Assembly (NCBI RefSeq): GCF_000588875.1
Contig: NZ_JEMV01000033.1
Span: 1-54,580, forward strand
Reading direction: 5' to 3'
DNA from: Sphingobium sp. Ant17
GTDB taxonomy: Bacteria > Pseudomonadota > Alphaproteobacteria > Sphingomonadales > Sphingomonadaceae
DNA length: 54,580 bases
Position 1 is the first letter of the stretch; every line of letters begins with the position of its first letter. Below are positions 45,223 to 53,836 of this stretch, piece after piece. The notes beneath the pieces are model-generated. The model did no database searches and was not told the origin of the DNA. It saw only the letters and a program-made list of their open reading frames with translations. The position numbers and the translations under genes are program-made.

Positions 45223-46318
45223 CGATGCGCTCCCCCATGTCGATTTGGATTTCGGATTGGGCGCGGGCTTCGATGTCCGCATAATATTCGGAGAGATCCA
45301 TCTTGCTGAAATCGAGCGCCTGGAACTCCTCCGGCGTGAACCCGCGACACATCGGCTTCTTGGCCGTGCCCCACAGGTTGCCGTTGAAGGCCTTGAGCTG
45401 GGGACGGCCCTGTTCCTGGATGATTCGGCCGAGCTTGGTGTTGAAGCAGCAATGGCCACGGGCCTGCTGCAGGCAGACGCCAAGGAAGCTCGAGGTGCAG
45501 TAGCTGCCGATCTCGTGGCACATGCCTGACGAGCGCAGCATCGCCGTCTCCATGTCCTGCTGGTCGCAACCCGCGAACAGGAACTCCATCATGAAGTTGA
45601 TCGCCAGGCTGACGGCGATCGAGGTGGGGTCGAGGCCGACGATCAGGGCGTTGGCGCCGGCACTCGCGGCCTGGCTCGCGGTCGCACCGGCCTTGAAGGC
45701 GACATAGGCAGCCTTCATGCCCGTGAACACGCCCTTCGCGACCGCGATCTTGGTACCGATCGACGAGATGGAAGAACCCATCCCGTCCTTCACGATCTTG
45801 CCCTTGTCCTTGCAGCAGTTCGCGAAGGTGGTCGAAAGCCCGGCGGGCCGGCACCGCACTCCGCGTCCCGAGAATATCTCGATCTTTCCCAGGCAATTGC
45901 CGTCGGCATCGACGCCGCCGTCCGGCGCGGTGCCTGGATCGTCCATCGGCGGCTCATCCACGATGGGATTGGTCGCGAGATCGGCACACTGATTGGGCGA
46001 GCAGGCCGGCGCGCCACCCTCAGTCTTTACGAGGCAAGCATATTGCGGGCCGACCGGGCAGCTATATTGGCCCATCGCATCCGCGACGCAGGCGACCTCC
46101 TGGATCGGGCAAGCCCAAGCGCCGCTGGTGGTGGAACGGCAGCTCGCCTGCTCACCTTCATCGGCCGCATCGCCGTTATTGTTGAGATCCGCCGCGCAGA
46201 TCTGCTGCGCCCTGGCGGCACTGGGGCAGACGAGAACGAAACCAATGCCGAGCACCAGCGCGAGCGCGGCGCCGCGCGGATCGAGATACCAATATCTCGT
46301 TGTCGGGAGGCCGTTCAT
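45194..46318 (-). CDS. traN: TraN C-terminal-type mating-pair stabilisation protein
   Basis: A 374-residue Cys-rich exported protein from ATG 46318 (signal LALVLGIGFVLVCPSAARAQ). The C-terminal half contains the conserved end of F TraN: FANCCKDKGKIVKD, MCHEIGSYCTSSFLGVCLQQ, CFNTKLGRIIQEQGRPQLKA, MCRGFTPEEFQALDFSKMDL. TraN is an outer-membrane protein that stabilises mating pairs by binding recipient surface proteins. Its start overlaps the stop of the preceding large Cys-rich gene (ATGA), which seems to supply the missing TraN N-terminal part. Confidence 0.88.
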   Translation of the reverse strand: MNGLPTTRYWYLDPRGAALALVLGIGFVLVCPSAARAQQICAADLNNNGDAADEGEQASCRSTTSGAWACPIQEVACVADAMGQYSCPVGPQYACLVKTEGGAPACSPNQCADLATNPIVDEPPMDDPGTAPDGGVDADGNCLGKIEIFSGRGVRCRPAGLSTTFANCCKDKGKIVKDGMGSSISSIGTKIAVAKGVFTGMKAAYVAFKAGATASQAASAGANALIVGLDPTSIAVSLAINFMMEFLFAGCDQQDMETAMLRSSGMCHEIGSYCTSSFLGVCLQQARGHCCFNTKLGRIIQEQGRPQLKAFNGNLWGTAKKPMCRGFTPEEFQALDFSKMDLSEYYADIEARAQSEIQIDMGERIDAYLKAVNP

Positions 46319-48420
46319 TGCACGCTCCCCGTGCAGACCATGTCGGCGCCGGCGAGGCGCACGGTCTGCATCATCACGACCGCTTCGGGAAAATCGTCGA
46401 GGCAACCGCAGGCGGAGACGACCTCCTCACCGGGGCCTGCCGGGCATTGATTGTCCGCAGTGCAGGCGTGGAAGAAGGTGTCGTAGCCGGTCGGCACATT
46501 CTGTTTCGCACCCACGACGCCATCGGGCGCCGCCTCGCTGTTGGCCTTGGCCGCGCGGGTCTTGCACACGGGCTCGCAGGCCGCGACCGAGCCCCGGTCG
46601 GGAAGGCTGAAGGCGCGCGTCGATGTCGCATAGCTTCCGTCGCTCTGGCGCGTCCGGTCGGCCAGCATCGTCTCGGTCGAATGGTCGATGATATAGGCGC
46701 CGCGGCTCGTGTCGGGTTTCGCGATGTCATCGACCGCGCAGCGATAGGTGCGGTCCTTCAGGAAGAAGTCGCGCGTGAGTTGTGTCGGGCAGCTCGGCCC
46801 GCCCAATATACGGGTCTGGGGGAGGGGGCGTAGCCCGGTCACGACGCCGTTGATCCAGGTCTGGACACCATCGACCAGCTCGCTGTCGAGTTTGCATTGC
46901 GGATCGGAAGCGATCGCGCCGCAACCATCGACGACCTGCTCCAGCGTCTTGCAGCTGTTGTCGACCTCGACATGGACCTGCGCGAAGCCTTCGCCGCCCT
47001 CCGCGACCGCGACGCGCAGCCAGATCTCATGATCGCCTGCGGTAAGATAAGGCCGCAGATCGAGGTTCGGATAGGCGTAGAAGGTTTTCTTGAGTTCGCA
47101 TTTGCCCGGAGGAAGGCCAAGGCTAGTCCAAGCGGAGGGGCCCGAGCCGATGAACTGCCCATCGATCCGCACCTGCGCCCAATCGTCGGCAAAGAACTGA
47201 GCAAGCCGTGCGTCGACGATGCGGTCGGGGTCGTTCACATGCAACGTCATGCGGAAGTCGATGAGCGTGCAGCTTCCGCCGGCGAGGCTGTTATCCGCCG
47301 GTGAGCCCATCAGGAAATCGAAGGACGAGCCGTTCTGTATCGTGGAATAGCCGCCCGAGGTTCGGCTGATGATATCCTCCGCGCCGGGCTTCAACACGGT
47401 CACCCGCCGCTCGATCGAGCAATGGCGATATTGGAGCGCGGTGCCCGTACCGGTCGCCGACCCCTTGAGCGCCTGGAACACGGAATTGCTTGTGGACGCG
47501 GCATAGGCGTCCGACGCGATCGTCGCGGGATTGGCGCGATAGGCGGTCTGGGGAAGGTCGGGATTGGCGGAGCAGGCGGTCGACCTGGCGCCCACATAGC
47601 GGATGGAGGGGCCGTCGATCACAGCCTCGGCAACGCCGTAGCGCGGGTCGGCGGTGGTGAGCGCGCCAATCATCCCGCCGCCAAGGTCGCGCAGCACCGA
47701 GGCCATATTGCCCCAGGCGAGGTTGGTGCCGCAGCTATTGTTGAGGCAATAGCATCCGGCGAGCTTGGGCATGTCGACCGAGGTCAGCTTGAGCGCTCGC
47801 CCCCCGTCGACATCCCAGCGGAAGAAGCTGCACCCATTCCAGGTGCCGGGCTGGCAGGAGACGATCCCGTTCGCGCAAATGCCCGATACCGGGACGGGAA
47901 GGTTCGCCGTGCTGTCGACCGTTCCGTCGAGATCGGTGTCGCGGGCGATCGTGACCTTGCCGAGATCGCCAGTCCCTGCCGGTTGCACCAGCACCTCCAG
48001 CATCGACGCGGTTTTCTGGCAGGCGATGTTGGGCGCGAACGTGCGACTGTTGTCGACCGTCGAAATCTGCTGCCCGGCCAGGCCCGGCGTCACATAATTT
48101 TGCTGAAGCGCGTCGCTATCGCCGCTCTTTGCGCGCGACGCTTCGGCTGCGGCCCGGGCGCGCTCTTCCATCGTCTGCGCCGCTGCGGGCGCGGTGAGCG
48201 GGATGGCCAGCGCGGTCGCTAGGACGGAACAGGCGGAGAGGAAGCGCCGATCCCATCGGGGGAGCGTTGCGGCCGCGCTGGCGGGGTGGAGCGGCGCCGC
48301 CAGGGGGGCATGGCGACGCCGCTCCGGTTCCGCACGGAAGCCATCGGCCGTAGGGGCCTTGGCGAACAGACCTCCGGAATGGACGGCTGTCTCGCGCGGA
48401 ACACGGCGGAAGCGACCTGT
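46315..48420 (-). CDS. Large Cys-rich TraN-like protein (N-terminal part of a split TraN?)
   Basis: The first in-frame ATG is at 48171 (618 residues), but the frame continues upstream without a stop to 48421 and encodes a clear signal peptide just before that ATG (FLSACSVLATALAIPLTAPA, then AAAQT). No ATG, GTG or TTG fits that extension. A frameshift near 48415, joining ATG 48424, would solve this; the true start is unresolved. The body has many Cys and the TraN-like segments IERRVTVLKPGAEDIISRTS, GGSCTLIDFRMTLHVND and CTADNQCPAGPGEEVVSACG. It resembles the middle of long TraN proteins. The next gene carries the TraN C-terminus and overlaps by four bases. Confidence 0.8.
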   Translation of the reverse strand, partial: TGRFRRVPRETAVHSGGLFAKAPTADGFRAEPERRRHAPLAAPLHPASAAATLPRWDRRFLSACSVLATALAIPLTAPAAAQTMEERARAAAEASRAKSGDSDALQQNYVTPGLAGQQISTVDNSRTFAPNIACQKTASMLEVLVQPAGTGDLGKVTIARDTDLDGTVDSTANLPVPVSGICANGIVSCQPGTWNGCSFFRWDVDGGRALKLTSVDMPKLAGCYCLNNSCGTNLAWGNMASVLRDLGGGMIGALTTADPRYGVAEAVIDGPSIRYVGARSTACSANPDLPQTAYRANPATIASDAYAASTSNSVFQALKGSATGTGTALQYRHCSIERRVTVLKPGAEDIISRTSGGYSTIQNGSSFDFLMGSPADNSLAGGSCTLIDFRMTLHVNDPDRIVDARLAQFFADDWAQVRIDGQFIGSGPSAWTSLGLPPGKCELKKTFYAYPNLDLRPYLTAGDHEIWLRVAVAEGGEGFAQVHVEVDNSCKTLEQVVDGCGAIASDPQCKLDSELVDGVQTWINGVVTGLRPLPQTRILGGPSCPTQLTRDFFLKDRTYRCAVDDIAKPDTSRGAYIIDHSTETMLADRTRQSDGSYATSTRAFSLPDRGSVAACEPVCKTRAAKANSEAAPDGVVGAKQNVPTGYDTFFHACTADNQCPAGPGEEVVSACGCLDDFPEAVVMMQTVRLAGADMVCTGSVQ

Positions 48421-49437
48421 TCATGGCACGGGTATCCCGGCGCAGCAGATCACCTTTTCGAAGAGCATGAACTGGGCGTTGTCCTTGCCCGGCGCGTGCT
48501 TGGCTGAAGACCAGAGCGCGCCGGGCCTGCCGATATTGACGCACTTGCTGCCCTTTACCGGCTCCATGATCTGGAGCTTGTAGCGGGACTTGGTCCAGAC
48601 GGGCTGGGGGATGAAGGAGCAGCCGTCCGCCGAACTGATGGTGAGCGCGCCCAGCCGCCCCATCATGAAGACCCCGCGCGCCGCGAGCCCCGCCCAGGCC
48701 TCGACGCTGTCGTCGAAATGGATGTCGCCGGCGATCGGATAGGTCGCGCCCCAAGAGCCCATGCACCAGAACAAGGGGTCGATCACCTTGCCCGCCGCTG
48801 CCGCGGCGCTGTCGCCCATGCAGGCGAGACCGGCGGCGGGATTGCCGAAAAGAATGCCTTCGGGCTGGATGATCGCGCCGAGCGTGCCCGACTGCCAGGT
48901 CGGCAGAACCTCGGTGATCATGGCGACGTCGAAGCCGTCATTCTCGAGGCACGGCAGGTCGGTGAACATGTCGAGCATCGCCCAGACCGGCGAGATGTAA
49001 TAGTGCATCTGCGCGAACATCTTGCGGGTGTTTGTCCCGTCCGAAATCGACGACTGGCTGCCTTGCAGCTTGCCGCCGGTCGGCAGGAGATCGGCGCCAA
49101 GCGCCATCATGCAGCCGGGTTCGGTCACGATGTCGACCATCCGGTTCGGCGACCAATAGGAGACCTTGACACCGAACCAGAACTGGAGTCCCTTGCGGCA
49201 GGCGCACAGAGGCTTGGACGAGGATTGTGCGTCAAGCGCCTTGTCGAGCTTGTCGAAACTCCCCACCCGGATGCCGCCGACCGTGATCGGAAAGATGCAG
49301 GTCCAGCGCACCTTGGTGATGGGGTTGAAGACCGTGCCGGCCTCGCATTTGGAGGCATGGGCCTGACTCGGCCAGGCGAGCGTCATCAGCAACCCGATGA
49401 CGAGGCCCGCGACGAAGACGGGAAGACGCCCGATCAT
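48421..49437 (-). CDS. traU: TraU, F-type pilus assembly/DNA transfer protein
   Basis: A 338-residue exported Cys-rich protein with signal LVIGLLMTLAWPSQAHASKC. TraU hallmarks are KVRWTCIFPITVGGIRVG, KPLCACRKGLQFWFGVKVSY, YYISPVWAMLDMFTDLPCLE and KVICCAGIPVP at the end. TraU is periplasmic and important for DNA transfer and pilus assembly. The length is close to F TraU. The start overlaps the traW stop (ATGA). Confidence 0.96.
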   Translation of the reverse strand: MIGRLPVFVAGLVIGLLMTLAWPSQAHASKCEAGTVFNPITKVRWTCIFPITVGGIRVGSFDKLDKALDAQSSSKPLCACRKGLQFWFGVKVSYWSPNRMVDIVTEPGCMMALGADLLPTGGKLQGSQSSISDGTNTRKMFAQMHYYISPVWAMLDMFTDLPCLENDGFDVAMITEVLPTWQSGTLGAIIQPEGILFGNPAAGLACMGDSAAAAAGKVIDPLFWCMGSWGATYPIAGDIHFDDSVEAWAGLAARGVFMMGRLGALTISSADGCSFIPQPVWTKSRYKLQIMEPVKGSKCVNIGRPGALWSSAKHAPGKDNAQFMLFEKVICCAGIPVP

Positions 49438-50123
49438 CGCGTCGCTCCTTTCGCCGCGGTCGCGGCAGCCCGGCTCTTGGGGCCATATTCGGTGAGGACG
49501 AGGCGCGTGCCGGACTGCTCGACGATGACCGGAGCCACGGTGAGTCCCAGACGCTGCTTGACCCGCTCCTCGAGAATGTAAATCGGGCGGCCGGTCTTTT
49601 CGCTCAGATCGATCGCGTCGCCATTCTGTGCCCCAAGCGCGGCGAGCAGGATGAAGTCGCTCGCCCGGGCACTACGGAGCGCCCAGCCAAGGTCTTGGCG
49701 ATGCACGACGACAAGGCGCTGCGGCAGCTTCACATAGGTCAGCGGGTTGAAGGGGAAGCCCTTCGGGTAGAGCGTCTTGCCGCCCGGGAGCGTGATGTCG
49801 AAGTCGAGCGTGTAGAAGGGGACGACGCTGCGCACGCGATCGGCGCCGGCGACGCCGAGCGGCGCCGCCTTCAGAGCGCTCCATTTGTCGCGCGGGCCGA
49901 ACGCCTTGCTCATGTCGCTGGGCAGAGTCGCGACCTTGGCCTCGATCTCGGCGAGCGCGTCGGGCTCCGCGATCGGCCAGGTTCGCCCGATCGTGCTGCG
50001 CGATTGGGCGCTGCCCGCGATCGGCGCGGCCGCAGGCAGCGTTGCCGCGACGGCCAGCATGCTGCCCGTGACGAGCACAAGAAGAGGACCGCGACGAACA
50101 CGGCGGAGCGGATCAGCGGCCAT
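49434..50123 (-). CDS. traW: TraW, F-type pilus assembly protein
   Basis: A 229-residue exported protein (signal VTGSMLAVAATLPAAAPIAG). The TraW pattern is visible in IGRTWPIAEPDALAEIEAKV, VPFYTLDFDITLPGGKTLYP, KGFPFNPLTYVKLPQRLVVV, and the C-terminal VKQRLGLTVAPVIVEQSGTR. TraW acts in the periplasm with TrbC and TraU. Its start overlaps the end of the small membrane-protein gene upstream by 11 bases. Confidence 0.95.
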   Translation of the reverse strand: MAADPLRRVRRGPLLVLVTGSMLAVAATLPAAAPIAGSAQSRSTIGRTWPIAEPDALAEIEAKVATLPSDMSKAFGPRDKWSALKAAPLGVAGADRVRSVVPFYTLDFDITLPGGKTLYPKGFPFNPLTYVKLPQRLVVVHRQDLGWALRSARASDFILLAALGAQNGDAIDLSEKTGRPIYILEERVKQRLGLTVAPVIVEQSGTRLVLTEYGPKSRAAATAAKGATR

Positions 50124-50346
50124 GGCGCTGCCTCCAATGCCTCTCGGGAGGCTCGGGAATGCCGATGAGGGCCGCGACGAAGGCGGAAAATGCGAGCGGC
50201 GTCAGAATCCAGATCAGCGTGCCGGCATCGCCGCCGAGCGACGGCGACACGAGCAGCATCGTGCTCTGGACAGCCAAGAGCAGGAAGCCGCTGACGGTGA
50301 GCCGGATCGCCGATTGTGATGGCGCGGAAGAGGTAAGGCCGTTCAT
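50113..50346 (-). CDS. Small two-helix membrane protein in the tra operon
   Basis: A 77-residue protein starting MNGLTSSAPSQSAIRLTVSG; ATG 50346 overlaps the stop of the previous gene (ATGA). Two hydrophobic helices (LTVSGFLLLAVQSTMLLVSP and TLIWILTPLAFSAFVAALIG) make up most of it. No family was recognised. Together with the gene before it, it occupies the place of trbI in the F operon, but shows no TrbI features. Confidence 0.75.
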   Translation of the reverse strand: MNGLTSSAPSQSAIRLTVSGFLLLAVQSTMLLVSPSLGGDAGTLIWILTPLAFSAFVAALIGIPEPPERHWRQRHGR

Positions 50347-50678
50347 TTGCCCCTTCTCCTGCGCAGGCGGCTCATGACCCTCGCGGTGCCCGCCGACAGG
50401 CTGAGCAAAAGGAGACCGGTCGCCAGGCACGACGCGGCAATGATGAGCGAAGCGCGGAGCACCATCATCGTCGGCTGCTTGAGCAACAGCCCGGCGACGA
50501 GCACCAGCAGACCCATCATCGCCGTCTCGATCATCACGAGCCGGAAGCGCCACTGGAAGGATTCCGCTTCGAACCGTTCGGCGAGGCGCTGCTCGACAAT
50601 TATCTCGATGGCTTCGTTGTCGGACCATTTGAGCGGCAATTGATCGGGGTGCGGAGTATGGCGTCCCATGACCCTCAT
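50343..50678 (-). CDS. Small membrane protein in the tra operon
   Basis: A 111-residue protein. ATG 50678 overlaps the traC stop (ATGA), which decided the start. A polar N-terminus with an acidic/basic helix (DNEAIEIIVEQRLAERFEAE) precedes two hydrophobic helices (MIETAMMGLLVLVAGLLLKQ and SLIIAASCLATGLLLLSLSA) and a basic tail. The function is unknown; its position between traC and traW suggests a role near the TraC ATPase at the inner membrane. Confidence 0.75.
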   Translation of the reverse strand: MRVMGRHTPHPDQLPLKWSDNEAIEIIVEQRLAERFEAESFQWRFRLVMIETAMMGLLVLVAGLLLKQPTMMVLRASLIIAASCLATGLLLLSLSAGTARVMSRLRRRRGK

Positions 50679-53172
50679 ACCCCCACGAGGCCGGACACGG
50701 CCGGCGTACCCAGGATTTCCGAGGGGTCGACACCGGCCAGGCGGCACACGGCTTCGAGCGGGGAGAGGCCCTGGCGCATCAGCGCCTCGAACGCAGCCAC
50801 CTCGTCGGGCGCGGACGTGTTGATCCAGTAGGAGAAGGGATCGACCACGAGCCGGGCGATGCCAAGACCCAGGGGCGAGTCGATGAACACCTCGCTGTAG
50901 TTGGGCTTCGAGTTGCGGACCGACTTCAGGAGATCGAGGACGAACCCCGAATAGTCGAGGATCTTGTTGTCAACCGCCCGATCATAGGTCGAGCCCTGAA
51001 GCAGGAACCGCGTCGCGGCATTTTCGAGGATGACCTGACCCGTCCCGCCGAACAGCGTCAGGTCGTTCATCGACTGCAGCACGATGCCGAACGAACCGCG
51101 ATATTTGCGCGCGCGCCGATAGCCCTGGCCGAATGCCTCGGCGAGGCGCGAGAGATCCTGCCCGTCAGTCCGGGTCATGAACTGCGCGGCTTCGTCGCAT
51201 AGCACGAAGCGGGGACGGTCGCGCGCGGACAGGTAGAGTTCCTGCGTGACCGCGTTCACCACCACCATGACGATGACGTTGAAGAGGTCGGGCATCGCTT
51301 TGAGGCGTTCGAGCTCGAGCACCACGAATTCGTCATTGCGGATGTCGAGGGTCGACGGCCCGTTGAAATAATGGCCATAGGCGCCGCCCGAGCCGAAATC
51401 CCGCAGATTGAAAGCCAGTTCGCGTGACGTCGGCACGAGGTGGTCGACGCGATCGAGATCGGTCTCGACGAGTGAGGGATAGGTGCCGAGCCACTCGCGC
51501 ACGGCATCAATGCCATGATCGGCCCTCCCTGTGTCGATCGTCCATTGAACGGCGGACTTGAGGAGGTTCCATTCCGAGGTGGTGACGCCCTTGCGCGTTG
51601 AGGCGTTGGCCATCTCGGCGACGATGGCGACCGCCATGGTGATGGCCGACTGCTTGTCGTCGCCGTCGAGCGCCAGCCCCATGTCGAAGGGGTTGAGCAC
51701 CAGATGCTCTTCGCCGATGTCGATATAGCGGCCCGAGCAGAGCGTGCAGAGTTTCCGGTAGCTGCCGCCGATATCGATGATACGGATGAGCGCGCCGCAG
51801 GCATAATATTGCTGGCAGAGATTGTTGAGCAGGAAGCTCTTGCCCGCGCCGCTCTCCGCCGAGACGATGAAATTGTAGTTGTTGATCCTGGGGTCGAAAA
51901 GATCGAGCGTGACAAGCTGGCCCTTGCGCCCCGTGTAGAGAAGCGCCGGACGCCCGCCGCCGCGAAAGTCGGTCTGGATCGGCGCCAGCATTACCGCCGC
52001 TTTGACCGGCATGCGGAAGTCGCGCTCGAGCAGGCGCAGCGTCGCGCGGTCGGGATAGAGCCCGAACGGCAGGCTCATCACCAGCAGGGTCGGGTTGAGA
52101 TAGCTCTCCTCCTGCATCGAGAAGGGCAGGGGTTCGCCCTCCCATAGTCGCTTGGCGCGCGCGGCGAGATCGCGGGCATGGGCACGGTCGCGACCGAACA
52201 CCCAGATGGTGGGAATGACCCGGACGAACTTGCTGTTCCCCGCCTCGTCGAGGATCCAGCCGATCTCCTCGATCTGCTTGCCGACCTCGACGGCGAAACT
52301 GCCCGCCGCCTTCTGCGCCGAGAGGATCTGCGCCCGTTTGTGGATCTCGAATTGGGAATGATCGAACAGGATATTGAGCGTATAGAGGAAGGGGCCGCCG
52401 ATCTGGTCGCTATCCTCCGAGGCGCCGCGCATCCCGCCCATCAGACGGTTGGCGCGCTCCGCGGTGATGCGCCGGGCCGGCGCCTTGGGCGTCAGGCAGC
52501 GTGCAACCTGGTTGCCGAGGAAAACCTCCGCGCCCTCGAACACGAGATCGGGGCCTGCATCGATGATCTGCTTGGCGATCGGCGGCGCGCCTGTCGCGGT
52601 GCCGTCGGCGAAGACGCCAGGGGCCTGCGTCGCGACGCCGTTGAAGACGCGCCGGTAGAAGGCGACCATCTCCTCTGGCGGGAGCCGGCGGATGCCGAGC
52701 TTTGACAATTGTTCCTCGACCTGCCGACGCAGATCCTCGCCCAGCGGCCGGCGTGTCTTGATCGACAGCAGCGTGCGGAAATTGCGGACCGGGATGCCGT
52801 GCAGGGCCTTCAGGCCATGACGCCCTTCGCTGAGATACGCGTGGGTGTGACGCGCGGAAGCCTGAATGAGCGGATCGTCGCGGGTCTTCAGATCGAGAAA
52901 CGCGTCGAGGGCGTCGTCGATCAGCGGATCCGCGAAGGTATGGAGCTGCAGGACTGTCCCGTCGGGGAAGTGGATATTGAGCAACCCCTGCAGCGCACTC
53001 TGGACATGCGCGAACATATAGGCGGTGGGCACCAGCTCCCAGGCATGGCCCCAAGTGTCGTCGATACAGAGAAACGCGTTGGTTTCCTCCTCCCAGCCAC
53101 AAGCGGCAGATAGTCGGAGAAGCTGTCGCGCCGCACGGCATTGCGCAGCCGGCTAAAAGTCAGGCCACTCAT
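50675..53172 (-). pseudogene. traC: TraC, F-type conjugation ATPase (VirB4 family), frameshifted near N-terminus
   Basis: ATG 53172 (overlapping the traV stop) starts MSGLTFSRLRNAVRRDSFSD; the frame is lost after about 25 residues, and the family-like sequence continues in another frame (WEEETNAFLCIDDTWGHAWE), which is open to the stop at 50675. Adding one base near 53096 (probably C, giving LVAWEEET) restores a protein of about 831 residues. Walker A is SAESGAGKSFLLNN (about residue 440) and Walker B RFVLCDEAAQF. TraC powers pilus assembly at the inner membrane. The remaining 785 residues are intact, so the lesion is probably a sequence error. Confidence 0.93.
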
Positions 53173-53801
53173 GGCTGCGGCGCCGGCGGCACGATGGCCG
53201 GTGCGGGTGGAGTCGTCCCTGCCGGTGCGGGCTCGCCATCGGGTGTGGCGATATCGCGCACCTGGCCGAGGATCGGTGCCTGAGCCGCACGATCCGGGGC
53301 GGCGACAAGTGCGCCGCCCACGACCCAGACCGGCTTGTCGACCACCGAATAAACATAGCGCGGCATGTAGAGCCGATCCGGGCGCTGCCGATCGGCATAG
53401 GGAAGGATCAGCGTCCGGACGGTCTGCGCGGGCTTGAGCATCGGCGTGACCGGTGCTTCGATCAGGCCTTTCAGTTCACGATAAACACTGTCGCGATAGC
53501 TGCCATAGGCGTTGCCCGCGCTTCCTCCCGGCGATCGGGAGCCTGCTCGGTCGGCGTCCTGCCCGCGCAGCATGGCACGGTCATTGGTAACCTTGGGGTC
53601 CGACTTCGAGGTGACGCCGGCAACCGCATCCGCATAGGCCCGATCGGGATGGATGCATTGGCCGTGGTCGCTGTTCTTGCAGTCGAACTTCTCCGAATAG
53701 GGCGACATCATCGAGCCGACCGTCGCGCATCCGCTCAAGCCCGCGAGCAGGCTGAGCGAGAGCAGAGACCGATGGAGAGACTGGTGGGCCAGCAAGAGCA
53801 T
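53169..53801 (-). CDS. traV: TraV, F-type outer-membrane lipoprotein
   Basis: A 210-residue protein. ATG 53801 was chosen for its AGGAGG eight bases upstream. The signal SLLSLSLLAGLSGC has the lipobox LSGC, and the TraV motif PYSEKFDCKNSDHGQCIHPD follows. The C-terminus is Pro/Ala rich. TraV anchors the TraK/TraB core complex of the secretion channel to the outer membrane. Its stop overlaps the traC start. Confidence 0.94.
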   Translation of the reverse strand: MLLLAHQSLHRSLLSLSLLAGLSGCATVGSMMSPYSEKFDCKNSDHGQCIHPDRAYADAVAGVTSKSDPKVTNDRAMLRGQDADRAGSRSPGGSAGNAYGSYRDSVYRELKGLIEAPVTPMLKPAQTVRTLILPYADRQRPDRLYMPRYVYSVVDKPVWVVGGALVAAPDRAAQAPILGQVRDIATPDGEPAPAGTTPPAPAIVPPAPQP

Positions 53802-53836
53802 GGCGGAACCTCCTGTAAGATGGGGGGAGCATCGCA

